From assembly GCA_020073615.1 (NCBI GenBank), contig JAIQEX010000007.1, positions 1-64,000 on the forward strand: a stretch of DNA of 64,000 bases. Direction: 5' to 3'. The stretch comes from Terriglobia bacterium. GTDB taxonomy: Bacteria; Acidobacteriota; Terriglobia; Bryobacterales; Bryobacteraceae. Numbering within the stretch: position 1 is the stretch's first letter; each line of letters begins with the position of its first letter. The notes under the pieces were generated by a model. It did not search any database. It was given only the letters and a program-made list of their open reading frames with translations, and had not been told where the DNA came from. The position numbers and the translations under genes are program-made. This document shows positions 45,496 through 54,563 of the stretch, in pieces.

Positions 45496-45634
45496 GGTAT
45501 TGGATGGTACTACGAGCATCGCTTCCATACCGTGTTTACGCGTTGACATCATCCCAGTCCACCATCCAGAATTAGTGCTGGAAAATACTGTGCGGCCTCC
45601 TGCGAACAGTTTGCGAACACGGTCTCTGGCGGAG

Positions 45635-48142
45635 ATGCACTCGTCGGTCGCCACTTCGCATGCCTCGCTGTGGCGCCGCGCCCTGGCCTTTGCGGGGCCG
45701 GCCTACCTGGTCAGCGTGGGCTACATGGACCCGGGGAATTGGGCCACCGATCTGGATGGCGGCGGCAAGTTCGGCTACCAGTTGCTTTGGGTGCTGGTCA
45801 TGTCCAACGCCATGGCCATTCTGCTACAGACTCTGAGTGCGCGGCTGGGAGTGGTTTCGGGCCGCGACCTGGCCCAGGCCTGCCGCGAGACTTATCCCCG
45901 TGTGGTGAGTCATGCCCTCTGGGCCCTGTGTGAAATCGCCATCGGCGCCTGCGACCTGGCGGAGGTGCTGGGCGCGGCTATCGGTCTAAACCTGCTTTTC
46001 CAACTTCCCTTGCTGACGGGCGTGTTGGTTACCGCCGCCGATACGCTCCTACTGCTGTGGCTGCAGCAATACCGCATCCGGACGCTGGAATCGCTGGTGC
46101 TGCGGTTGATCTTCATCATTGGCGCCTGCCTGGGCATGGAAATTCTGCTGGCCAAGCCGGACGTAGCGGACGTCGCCGGCGGCTTGATTCCCCGGCTGAA
46201 CCGGAACAGCCTGTACGACACCATTGCCATTCTGGGCGCCACCGTGATGCCCCACAATCTGTATCTGCATTCGGCGCTGGTGCAGACGCGGCGCATCGGA
46301 TCGAGCGTCGAGGCGAAGCGAAAGGCCTGCCGCTACAACCTGTGGGACACCATGGTGGCGCTCAACGGGGCCATGTTTGTCAACATCGCCATCCTGGTGT
46401 TGGCCGCGGCCGTGTTCTTCCAACGCCACATCCCGGTAGTTCAGATCCAGCAGGCCACGGAGTTGCTGGGGCCGCTGCTGGGCAGGAAAGCGGCCACGGT
46501 GATTTTCGCGGTCGCGCTGCTCTGTGCCGGACAGGCGTCCACCATTACCGGGACCATGGCCGGGCAGATTGTCATGGAGGGTTTCCTGAACATCCGGCTG
46601 CGCGCCTGGCTCCGCCGCCTGGCCACCCGCCTGCTGGCCATTATCCCGGCGGCGGTGACGGTCTATTACGCCGGCGACACGGGCGCCTACGACCTGTTGC
46701 TGCTCACGCAGGTCGTGCTCAGCATGCAGCTTCCGTTCGCCATGATCCCGCTGATCCATTTCACCGGCGACCGGGGCCGCATGGGCGAGTTTGCCAGCAA
46801 GGCCTGGCTGCAGTCGCTGGCCTGGATTGTGGCCGCCATCAACCTGGTGCTGAATGTCTGGCTGGCGTGGCAGAGGATGGTGGTGTGGCTGTCGTCGGAA
46901 GGTCCGTATCTCACCACCATTCGGGTGATCACCATTCCCCTGCTGGCGGGCTCGATTGTCCTGCTGCTCTATGTGTGGCTGGCGCCGTGGCTGCGGCGTC
47001 TCAAGTCCGGCGCCGGCGGGCCGGAGACAACGGTCGAGCCCCTTCCCGAGCCGGTCTATCTGCAGCATGTGGAGGGCAACGAAACGCAGCAGGTGATCGA
47101 GCGATTCGACGTGTTCATGACCCATCTGCACGGCATCGCCTTCATCAAAGATCCGGCCGGGCGTTACGTGTATTTCAACGCCGCCTCCTCGGCCCTGTTG
47201 GGGCTCGACCCGGAGCAGATCCTCGCCAAATCGGATGAAGAGATCTGGCCGCCGGAGCTGGCGAGCGCTTACAAGAAGCACGATGAAGTGGTCTTCCAAG
47301 GCCAAAAAACATTCGAGGGCGTCGAGTTGATTCCCCTGGACGGCGTGTTGCATTCCTGGCTGGTCTACAAATTCCCCATCGTCGAGAGAGAGACCCAGGC
47401 GGTCTACCTGGGAGGGGTAGGCGTGGATATCACCGACCGCAAGCGGGCCGAGGAGCAGTTGCGCGGCTTGGCCGCGCGCCTGCAGGACATACGCGAAAAA
47501 GAGCGGGCGCTGACTTCGCGCGAGGTGGAGAATATCGGCCAGTTGCTGACCGCTCTGGATCTCCAGCTATCGGTGATCGCGGACCGGTTGTCGGAAGGGG
47601 CCGATCCCGGCGCCATGGCCGAGCGGCTCAAGGCGGTATCGCAGATGCTCACCTCCACCATCGAAACTTCGGCCCGCATCTCCACCGAACTGAGGCCGAG
47701 CCTGCTGGACAATCTGGGACTGGGCGTGGCCATGGAGTGGCGGGCGCAGGAATTCGCCGTCCGCACGGGGGTTCAGGCCATCGCCGAATCGCTCGAAGAG
47801 GCGCCCATCGACCCCGAAGTGGCCACGGCCGTCTTCCGGATTTTTCAGGACATTCTGGCGAACGTGGAGCAGCATGCGCACGCCACCGAGGTCCGTTTCA
47901 GCTTGCAGCGGGCGGGCTCCGGCCTGGTTTTGCGGGTACGCGACAATGGCCGGGGAATCACGGCGGAGGAGATTGCGGGGCCGAAATCGCTGGGCCTTTT
48001 AGGAATGCGCGAGCTGGCGGGATTGTTCGGCGGAACGATCGCCATCGGCGCGATTCCCGGAAAGGAAACCACCGTTTTGCTGGAGATCCCGAACAACGCG
48101 CGCATGGCCCTGTCCCGCGGCGTCCGCGGCCCCAACGCCTGA
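45635..48142 (+). CDS. Nramp-type metal transporter fused to PAS and histidine-kinase-like module
   Basis: About 835 residues in one continuous frame. Residues ~1-465 are an Nramp/MntH divalent-metal transporter with ~11 membrane helices. Both metal-binding motifs are intact: D32-P-G-N35 in helix 1 (GYMDPGNWATDL) and M205-P-H-N in helix 6 (VMPHNLYLHSALVQTR). Residues ~490-605 are a PAS domain (HGIAFIKDPAGRYVYFNAAS ... GVGVDITDRKRAEEQL). Residues ~610-825 follow a HisKA_3/HATPase kinase: N-box ILANVEQHAHATEV, G1 VRDNGRGI, G2 LGLLGMRELAGLFGG. The H-box reads REVENIGQLLT instead of RELHDELGQLLT, so the phosphoacceptor His is absent (Glu632). An ATG at 45485 would add 50 residues of AT-rich, promoter-like sequence and was not chosen. 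Transport-coupled signalling is inferred. Confidence 0.93.
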   Translation: MHSSVATSHASLWRRALAFAGPAYLVSVGYMDPGNWATDLDGGGKFGYQLLWVLVMSNAMAILLQTLSARLGVVSGRDLAQACRETYPRVVSHALWALCEIAIGACDLAEVLGAAIGLNLLFQLPLLTGVLVTAADTLLLLWLQQYRIRTLESLVLRLIFIIGACLGMEILLAKPDVADVAGGLIPRLNRNSLYDTIAILGATVMPHNLYLHSALVQTRRIGSSVEAKRKACRYNLWDTMVALNGAMFVNIAILVLAAAVFFQRHIPVVQIQQATELLGPLLGRKAATVIFAVALLCAGQASTITGTMAGQIVMEGFLNIRLRAWLRRLATRLLAIIPAAVTVYYAGDTGAYDLLLLTQVVLSMQLPFAMIPLIHFTGDRGRMGEFASKAWLQSLAWIVAAINLVLNVWLAWQRMVVWLSSEGPYLTTIRVITIPLLAGSIVLLLYVWLAPWLRRLKSGAGGPETTVEPLPEPVYLQHVEGNETQQVIERFDVFMTHLHGIAFIKDPAGRYVYFNAASSALLGLDPEQILAKSDEEIWPPELASAYKKHDEVVFQGQKTFEGVELIPLDGVLHSWLVYKFPIVERETQAVYLGGVGVDITDRKRAEEQLRGLAARLQDIREKERALTSREVENIGQLLTALDLQLSVIADRLSEGADPGAMAERLKAVSQMLTSTIETSARISTELRPSLLDNLGLGVAMEWRAQEFAVRTGVQAIAESLEEAPIDPEVATAVFRIFQDILANVEQHAHATEVRFSLQRAGSGLVLRVRDNGRGITAEEIAGPKSLGLLGMRELAGLFGGTIAIGAIPGKETTVLLEIPNNARMALSRGVRGPNA

Positions 48143-48895
48143 TCACGCCACGCGTTCGCTGGCGGCGGCGAGCGGGAGACGGATGACCAATTCGGTGCCC
48201 CGGCCGGGCTGAGACTGGATGGCCAGGTGTCCCCCCAAGCCCTCGACGCGCTCGCGCATCCCGAGCAGACCGAGGCCGCCTTGTCCTCTGGCGCTCATGT
48301 CAAAGCCGACGCCGTTATCCTGGATCACGCAGCGCACCTGCCGGCCCACGGTCCGCACGCAGATCCGCACCAGGGTAGCGCCGGAGTACCGGCCGGCATT
48401 GATCAGCGCCTCCTGGACCGCACGATAGAGGGCCACCTCGGCGGCCGGATCCACTCGCGATTCCAGAGCCGTGGTCAATGCAGCCCGAATGCCCGTGCGC
48501 CGGGAAAACCCTTCCAGGAGAATCTCGAGGGCGGGAGCGAGCCCGCAGTCGTCCAGGATGGTGGGGCGCAGCTCGTGGGAGAAGTCGCGAAGCTGCGTTT
48601 CCAGTTGCCCCAGGAGCGCGTGTACCTCGGCAAAGGACGAGGCGCAGTGCCCCGGCATCTGGCTCAGGGCCTCCGCCAGCCGGATTTGAATCAGCGCCAG
48701 CAGTTGTCCGGCGTCGTCATGGAGCGCGCCGGCAATCCGCTTGATCTGCGCTTCCAGCATTTCGCTGGTATGATTGCCGGGCCGGATCTCCCGTGCTTCG
48801 GGAAAGTAGGCAAAATCGCCGCCGCAGGAATCGCATCCGAACTCCCCTGCCGGTCCCTGGAAACCGGGCACGCGCACAACGCAATTGCTGCTCAT
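48143..48895 (-). CDS. Soluble NarL-group histidine kinase, paralogue of 44663-45409
   Basis: 250 residues. The N-terminal ~40 residues contain CDSCGGDFAYFP, a small Cys motif, then HTSEMLEAQIKRIAGALHDD with phosphoacceptor H59 and AGQLLALIQIRLAEAL, nearly identical to the kinase at 44663. N-box VQEALINAGRYSGATLV, G1 IQDNGVGFDMSARG and G2 GLGLLGMRERVEGLGGHLAI are intact. No membrane helix. It abuts the Nramp-kinase fusion stop to stop (TGATCA at 48140-48145). The arrangement places two true kinases on either side of a fused kinase lacking its His. Confidence 0.92.
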   Translation of the reverse strand: MSSNCVVRVPGFQGPAGEFGCDSCGGDFAYFPEAREIRPGNHTSEMLEAQIKRIAGALHDDAGQLLALIQIRLAEALSQMPGHCASSFAEVHALLGQLETQLRDFSHELRPTILDDCGLAPALEILLEGFSRRTGIRAALTTALESRVDPAAEVALYRAVQEALINAGRYSGATLVRICVRTVGRQVRCVIQDNGVGFDMSARGQGGLGLLGMRERVEGLGGHLAIQSQPGRGTELVIRLPLAAASERVA

Positions 48896-48997
48896 AAATG
48901 GTGTGGAAACATCCCCTCGCTCCAGTTACTATAGCGTGGTGACTCATTTGTAACAAGGTGAAAGCTCCGGTTCGAGTACTGGTACTATCAGACCAGT

Positions 48998-51658
48998 CTA
49001 GAACAGCTCTTCCCGCAACAGCGGCCGGCCGGCCAGCGAGATGCGGAATCCGTAGATCGCAATCAGTGCTACTACAACCAGCGGCACCATTCCCATGGGG
49101 GCGTGCCAAGCCGAGAAATCGAGCGTGCGGGGGAACGACAGCAGCAGTTGCGAAACGCCATCGGCCGCGATCAGCACCACCAGACCGAAGCGCAGCAGCA
49201 TGAAGGCATAGAGCACGGCGAACAAGGCATTGGTCGGCCAATCGATCAGCGGGTACCTGGTTCCGACAGAGAAGATCACGGTCAGGGTGACGATGAATCC
49301 GAGGGCGGTCAGCCATTCCTTGCGCAGCACCAGGCGGATCAAGAACAGCAGGAAAAAGAACAGTAGCGCATCGCTCAATGCGCTGGACACCTGTTGCAGC
49401 AGGGTGCCTGCGGCCTCGCGCACGCCGCCGAGCGACGCCAGCGACGGCATGATGGGCTCGCCGGCCGCCCCGTGCAGCGCGACTTGCAGGACGACCAGCG
49501 ACGCCCAGAGGGAGCCCAGACCCGCGCCGTATAACAGGTCGCGCCCTACCAGCGGGTCGCGAATTCCCCGCGTGGTGAAACGGCTCCAGCCGATCACCGT
49601 CTGCGGCCAGCGGCGCCGTACCCACGGTTCCAGCGCCAGGTAGAAGAGCGCGACCATGCCCGCGTTGAGGGCGGCGCTGGCGACGGCATCCCAGAACAGG
49701 CTGAGCTCCTCTTGCGATGCCGCGTGGTGCATGGTCAGGAAAGACCGGCCGGCCATGCACAGGGCATAGATAATGCCCAGGCGGGCCGCGCCGCGTCGGT
49801 CCCCCTTTTTCGCGCGCAGGTTGTACCACGCAATCAGGCAGGCGGCTATGAGCGCCGTATATACGATGGCGATGATGACGAGCTGGCTGGCCTGCGCATG
49901 GGCCTGCTCGGAGCGCTCAGGACTGCTCCATGGTCCGAGGATGCGGAAGAAGACCGGGCGCCCACGCCACGCCGCCGCCTCCACGCGCAGAGCCGCGCCG
50001 GACGGCGGATCGGCCCCGGTCCAGGCGCGCCGCGTGTCCCAATTCGCCAGCGGAGTCCATTGCGCCTCCACCGGCTGGAACGCGGCCGGGTCCAGCCCCG
50101 CGGCGCGAAACAGGCCGCCCCAATCGAATTCGCCTGTCGCCGGCGCCGGCGCTTCCACTTGCGGCGGAACGGCTTCCAGCTCGCGCAGATTTCCCGCGGA
50201 ATCGGTCTTCAGCCGCGCCATGCCGGACATCTCCAGCGGCGGGTCGCCATAATTCACGACCACGTTGAAATGGCGCACGGCCACAATGTCGTGGGGACTC
50301 TCGCGGTACCAGAAATCGATCACCGGCGGCAGCCCGGCGGCGGGGTTGCGCCACCGCCGGGCCGCGGCATCGCGATGATTGCTCAAATAACCCTGGTAGG
50401 CCGAGTTGTAGTCGAATCCCCACACGGCGTCGCCGGGTTTGGCGCTGTAGCCGAAACCCTTCAGCAGATTGCGCGCGTCGCGCGCCAGCGCCTCCGGCGG
50501 CGCCTCCAGCGGGACCCTCGCGGTGATGCAGAACTTCGCGCCCGCAATGCCGGCCAACACGATTGCGGCGAGCGTGGCCGCCAGCCAGATCAGGGCGATC
50601 CGGGGCTGGAGCCCTTCGGTGTCGCCGGCCGCGGCCACCACGTCCGGGGATGGCGTCTCGCCCGCGGCCATCGCCGCCGCCAGCACATCGCCTCCCGGCA
50701 GCCCCGCGGCCACCGCCAGCGCCGATGCGGGCCGCCGCCGCGGGTCCGGCTCCAGACAGCGCAGGATCACGCGCTCCACCGCCGGGTCCAGCTCCTTCAC
50801 CGTTTCGGTGATCGCCCGCGGTTGGGCGCGCTGCTGCAGGTCCACCAGCTCCATCAACGACGCCGCTTCGAAGGCCCGCTTGCCGGTGTACAGTTCGTAG
50901 AGCAGCAACCCCAGGGCGTAGATATCGCTCCGCGCGGTGACTTCGGTGCCGGCCAGTTGCTCGGGCGCCATGTAGGCGGGCGTGCCGCTGCGAATGTCCT
51001 GGTGCAGTTGCTCGCTCAAGCCGGCCAAGCCGAAATCCATGACGATCACCTGGCCGCGCCCGTCGATCATCACGTTGGCCGGCTTCAGGTCGCGATGCAG
51101 CACGCCTTTTTCGTGCGCCGCCCCGAGACCGGCGCAGAGCTTGCGCGCCGTCTCGGTAGCCTTATCCACGGGCAGCCGCCCGATGCGGCGCAACAGCGAC
51201 GCCAGGTCCTCGCCGTCGATGTACTCCATGGAGATGTAGTGGAGCCCCTCCACTTGTCCGATGTCGTAGACGCGGCAGACATTGGGATGCGTCACCTGGC
51301 GAGCCATGCGCACCTCATTGTAGAAGCGGGCCAGCGCGTGCTCGTCGCGCGCCATGGTTTCCGGCAGAAACTTCAGGGCCACCGCCTGGCCCAGCGTAAG
51401 ATCGGTGGCGCGGTAGACCTCGCCCATGCCGCCGCGGCCCAGCAGGCTGGCGATTCGGTAACGCCCGGCCAGCATGGTTCCCGGGAGAAAGCGTCCTTCG
51501 TCCACACTGCTCGAGGAGCTGAGGCGCGGCGCCGAGGTTGCGGCGGGCACCGCCAATACCGCCGTTTCCGCGGAGGTGACGTCGAGCGCCGCCGCGCACC
51601 ACGGGCAGAAGCGGCCGTCCCCGGCGGATGTGCGCGAGCAGGATGGACACTTTCGCAT
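48998..51658 (-). CDS. Membrane Ser/Thr protein kinase with N-terminal zinc ribbon
   Basis: 886 residues. C4xxC7 and C18xxC21 form a zinc ribbon. The PknB-like kinase domain spans ~65-335: LLGRGGMGEVYRATD (P-loop), VALKFLPE (Lys), HRDLKPANVMID (catalytic Asp) and DFGLAGL, then GTPAYMAPEQLAGTEVTARS. A membrane helix at ~385-405 (IWLAATLAAIVLAGIAG) leads to an extracytoplasmic domain of ~200 residues. At least six more helices close the protein (ALLFFFLLFLIRLVLR; FAVLYAFMLLRFGLVVLIA). The multi-helix C-terminus is unusual against one-helix PknB and hints at sensing in the membrane. Substrates unknown. Confidence 0.9.
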   Translation of the reverse strand: MRKCPSCSRTSAGDGRFCPWCAAALDVTSAETAVLAVPAATSAPRLSSSSSVDEGRFLPGTMLAGRYRIASLLGRGGMGEVYRATDLTLGQAVALKFLPETMARDEHALARFYNEVRMARQVTHPNVCRVYDIGQVEGLHYISMEYIDGEDLASLLRRIGRLPVDKATETARKLCAGLGAAHEKGVLHRDLKPANVMIDGRGQVIVMDFGLAGLSEQLHQDIRSGTPAYMAPEQLAGTEVTARSDIYALGLLLYELYTGKRAFEAASLMELVDLQQRAQPRAITETVKELDPAVERVILRCLEPDPRRRPASALAVAAGLPGGDVLAAAMAAGETPSPDVVAAAGDTEGLQPRIALIWLAATLAAIVLAGIAGAKFCITARVPLEAPPEALARDARNLLKGFGYSAKPGDAVWGFDYNSAYQGYLSNHRDAAARRWRNPAAGLPPVIDFWYRESPHDIVAVRHFNVVVNYGDPPLEMSGMARLKTDSAGNLRELEAVPPQVEAPAPATGEFDWGGLFRAAGLDPAAFQPVEAQWTPLANWDTRRAWTGADPPSGAALRVEAAAWRGRPVFFRILGPWSSPERSEQAHAQASQLVIIAIVYTALIAACLIAWYNLRAKKGDRRGAARLGIIYALCMAGRSFLTMHHAASQEELSLFWDAVASAALNAGMVALFYLALEPWVRRRWPQTVIGWSRFTTRGIRDPLVGRDLLYGAGLGSLWASLVVLQVALHGAAGEPIMPSLASLGGVREAAGTLLQQVSSALSDALLFFFLLFLIRLVLRKEWLTALGFIVTLTVIFSVGTRYPLIDWPTNALFAVLYAFMLLRFGLVVLIAADGVSQLLLSFPRTLDFSAWHAPMGMVPLVVVALIAIYGFRISLAGRPLLREELF

Positions 51659-51776
51659 GGCAGGGATCGAGATCCAATCTTAGCGCGTGGCGCCTCCGGC
51701 GGGCCGCTGGCCATCCCGCGTCATGAGAGTAGAATGTTTGGTAATCGGATATTCGAGTCGTTATGAGGAGTCCGCT

Positions 51777-53477
51777 ATGAAAGCCCCGCTCGTTCCCGCT
51801 GTGTTCTTTTCGCTGGCCCTTTCCTGGGCAGCCCCGCAGGCCACCCCGCCTGCCAAGGACGCGCCTGCGCCCGCGGCCCAGCCCCAGCCTGCGGCCGCGC
51901 GGGAGACTCCTCCGGACATGAAAGCGTTCCAGGATGCCAGCCGGACCGCCGATCCAGCCAAGAAGATCGCCGCGCTGGAAAAGTTCCAGACCGATTTCCC
52001 GGAGAGCCAGATGGCGCAGAATGCCGGCATGGCGGTGCTGTCGACCCTGGCGCAGAAGATGCCGGACCAGGCGGCGCGCATTCGCCAGAAGGCCAGGGCG
52101 CTGTACCAGGCGGCGCCCGAAAAGGACAAGGGGCGAGTGGCGGCGCAGATCGCCGATGCGCTCCTTTCCGGTTCGGTGGCGCTGAAGGACGCCGAGGATT
52201 ACGCCAAGAAGGGCGTGCAGGCCATGCAGCAGGCGGCCTACCTTGCCGAGCAGCGCGCCGCCATCGAGAAGCGCAAGCAGACCGTGCCCGCCGAAGGGGA
52301 GCTGATCAAGCGTTTCAAAACCAGCCGCGCATCGCGCGTGGCCACGCTGGGCCAGATCGAAATCAAGCTGGGGCAGAAGGCCCGCGGCCAGAAGCTCCTG
52401 GAAGAGGCCTACGCCGATAATCCCACCCTCTTCACGGCGGCCGCCGTGCTTGGCGAGCTCACCGCCAAGGCGGGCAACGATGCCAAGGCGCTCGATTACC
52501 TCATCCCCGCGCGCCTGAGCGGGCGCGCTCCCGAGGCGGCCAACGCCGCACTCGAAGCGGTTTACCGCAAGAGCCATAACGGGTCGCTCGACGGCCTCGA
52601 TGCCATGCTCGACACCGAATACCACAAGCGCTATCCCAATCCGGCGCACGCCGAAGCGTACAAGCCTTCCGAAAAGCGCAGCAACCGCGTGGTGCTCGGG
52701 GAAGTCTTCACCGGCTCGGGATGCCCACCCTGCGCGGGCGCCGATGTGGCCTTCGACGCCGCCATGGAGCGGTATTCCCGCAACGACCTGGCGGTGGTGA
52801 TGTATCACCTGCACATCCCGCGGCCCGACCCCATGACCAATCCGGACACGCAGGCGCGGGCCAAGAGCTACACCGTGAACGGAGTTCCCACCTTCGCCAT
52901 CGACGGCAAAAAGACGGTGGGCGGCGGCGGACGCGAGAACGCCAAAGAGATCTTCGAGCGGTTCCGGCCGGACCTGGAGAAGGACCTGGAGACGCCCGCC
53001 GAGGCCGGGCTGAGAGTCGAGGCCGCGCTCATCGGCGAAACCGTCGGGGTGACGGCCTTCGTGCAGGGGGCCAAGAGCGACTCGCCGGACCTGAAGCTGC
53101 AAGTCCTGCTGGTGGAAAAGGAAATCCGCTTCAACGGCGAAAACGGCATCCGGTTCCATCCCATGGTGGTGAGGGCCACAGGCGGCCCGCAAGACGATGG
53201 CTTTGCCGTGGCGCCCCACACCTGGTTCACGCAGGAACAAGTGTTCGACCTGGACCATGTGAGCGCCGCGCTGCGGGCCCACCTGGACGATTACGAAGCC
53301 AAGGGCCACCGCGGCGAGTCCTTTAAGTTCGCGGAGAAGAAATATCAGATCAATCGCGGGGAACTGGCGGTAGTGGCCTTCATTCAGGACGACAAGACCA
53401 AGCACGTGCTGCAAGCGGTTTATGTGGATTTGAACCCGCAGCCCGCGCCGCGCATGGTGTCGGACCTGTCCAATTGA
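51777..53477 (+). CDS. Secreted thioredoxin-like protein with helical-repeat N-terminal half
   Basis: 566 residues. The ATG at 51777 has GAGGAG 6-7 bases upstream. A signal peptide (PLVPAVFFSLALSWAAP) and an Ala/Pro linker are followed by a helical TPR-like region (residues ~45-290). A thioredoxin-like domain has EVFTGSGCPPCAGADVAFDA (CxxC near residue 323) and VNGVPTFAIDGKKT with the cis-Pro. The last ~150 residues form a beta-rich domain. It is a periplasmic thiol-redox protein. The next gene begins 1 base after its stop, so it heads an operon. Confidence 0.85.
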   Translation: MKAPLVPAVFFSLALSWAAPQATPPAKDAPAPAAQPQPAAARETPPDMKAFQDASRTADPAKKIAALEKFQTDFPESQMAQNAGMAVLSTLAQKMPDQAARIRQKARALYQAAPEKDKGRVAAQIADALLSGSVALKDAEDYAKKGVQAMQQAAYLAEQRAAIEKRKQTVPAEGELIKRFKTSRASRVATLGQIEIKLGQKARGQKLLEEAYADNPTLFTAAAVLGELTAKAGNDAKALDYLIPARLSGRAPEAANAALEAVYRKSHNGSLDGLDAMLDTEYHKRYPNPAHAEAYKPSEKRSNRVVLGEVFTGSGCPPCAGADVAFDAAMERYSRNDLAVVMYHLHIPRPDPMTNPDTQARAKSYTVNGVPTFAIDGKKTVGGGGRENAKEIFERFRPDLEKDLETPAEAGLRVEAALIGETVGVTAFVQGAKSDSPDLKLQVLLVEKEIRFNGENGIRFHPMVVRATGGPQDDGFAVAPHTWFTQEQVFDLDHVSAALRAHLDDYEAKGHRGESFKFAEKKYQINRGELAVVAFIQDDKTKHVLQAVYVDLNPQPAPRMVSDLSN

Positions 53478-53478
53478 T

Positions 53479-53949
53479 ATGAAGTCACTCGTTTGCGCGG
53501 CCCTGCTCGCCGGAGTGTTGCGCGCTGCGGCGCCCGACCCGGTTGCCTGGAAGCTCCAGGACGCGCCCGCCAAGCCGGTGAAACCGGGCGCCCGCTTCAC
53601 CGTGAAGGTGGTTGCGCGCATCCAGGAGGGCTGGCATCTCTACTCGCTGAAGCCCCTGGCCGAGGGCCCCATCCCCACGCGCATCTGGCTGGCGGCCGGC
53701 CAGCCGTTCGAGCTCGCCGGCGCGATCAAGGCGAACGAGCCGGAAGTCTTGCAGGATCCCTCGTTCAATATGGAAGTAGAACTCTACGAGGGCGAGGCCG
53801 CCTTCGTCCTGCCGGTGCGCGCGGCGGCGGGGGCCGCCGGCGGAGCGCAGAACCTGGTGGTGAGCGCGTCCTACCAGACCTGCAACAACAAGGTGTGTCT
53901 GCCGCCCAAAATCGTCAAAGTGGAAGTGCCGGTCGCGATTGCGAAGTAG
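53479..53949 (+). CDS. Stand-alone DsbD N-terminal (alpha) domain
   Basis: 156 residues with a signal peptide (LVCAALLAGVLRAAAP). PGARFTVKVVARIQEGWHLY and VVSASYQTCNNKVCLPPKIV match the DsbC/DsbD N-terminal immunoglobulin-like domain, with the redox pair in QTCNNKVC. In DsbD this domain passes electrons from the membrane part to periplasmic thioredoxins. Here the DsbD membrane and gamma domains are absent; the following membrane protein does not look like DsbD. The gene starts right after the thioredoxin-like gene and probably works with it. Confidence 0.85.
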   Translation: MKSLVCAALLAGVLRAAAPDPVAWKLQDAPAKPVKPGARFTVKVVARIQEGWHLYSLKPLAEGPIPTRIWLAAGQPFELAGAIKANEPEVLQDPSFNMEVELYEGEAAFVLPVRAAAGAAGGAQNLVVSASYQTCNNKVCLPPKIVKVEVPVAIAK

Positions 53950-53951
53950 GC

Positions 53952-54563
53952 GTGAACGAACTCCTGAAGGCACATTCTCCCGAAGCATGGGTCCTGCTGC
54001 GCCCCCGTGCGGCGTGGCCCCGCCTGGCGGGCTTCGCGGCCGAGGGCGGCCGATGGCTGGCGTGGCGGCGGCCCTTGCTGTTTGCTTTTGTTCTCGGCTG
54101 CATCGTCTCGCTGATGACGTCGGGGCGCGTGACCCTCCGCCTGGCGGGTCCCGCTACGATTTATTGGACCTTTGTGCCGCTGTGCGAGGTCGCATCTCTG
54201 GCAGCCGTAGGCGCGCGCAGCCGCCGGAAGGTCCCTATCTCGCGAGCCATCGATCTGTTCTTCATGGGCCACGGAGTCTGGTTCTTGTGGTTGATCGGCT
54301 TTGCCGCGGTGTGGGCCTTCTGCCCCGCCCCTCACGCCTTTGCGTGGTTGAGCAAGCCCTGGGTGCGCTATGGTCCTGTCTTCGCGGCAATCGCCTGGTC
54401 GGGCTACATCGACTTTTGGTTCTTTCGATCGGTATTCGCCAGAACCCGCGCCGGCGCAGCGTGCGCCCTGCTGGCCCAACGGCTGATCTGCTGGAGCGGC
54501 GCCCTGGCCCTGTTTCTCGCGCCGTCGGCGTGGACGGTTCTGGCGTCGAGGCTGGGCCTGTGA
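53952..54563 (+). CDS. Polytopic membrane protein of unknown function
   Basis: 203 residues from a GTG at 53952, 2 bases after the DsbD-alpha stop. About five hydrophobic helices (PLLFAFVLGCIVSLMTSG, LFFMGHGVWFLWLIGFAAVW, YGPVFAAIAWSGYIDFWF). No conserved Cys pair of the DsbD/CcdA type is seen, so it does not supply the missing electron-transfer part. Its stop overlaps the start of the PHP gene (GTGA), so it is in the same operon. No family recognised. Confidence 0.6.
   Translation: MNELLKAHSPEAWVLLRPRAAWPRLAGFAAEGGRWLAWRRPLLFAFVLGCIVSLMTSGRVTLRLAGPATIYWTFVPLCEVASLAAVGARSRRKVPISRAIDLFFMGHGVWFLWLIGFAAVWAFCPAPHAFAWLSKPWVRYGPVFAAIAWSGYIDFWFFRSVFARTRAGAACALLAQRLICWSGALALFLAPSAWTVLASRLGL

Noticed and set aside
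45485-45634. A 50-residue N-terminal extension of the Nramp-kinase protein
   Set aside because: The stretch is AT-richer, contains the TGTAAA motifs and does not resemble Nramp N-termini; the ATG at 45635 fits better, though its ribosome-binding site is poor.
51315-53621. A 768-codon minus-strand frame opposite the thioredoxin-like gene
   Set aside because: Antisense to a gene with signal peptide, CxxC and good ribosome-binding site; no recognisable domains.
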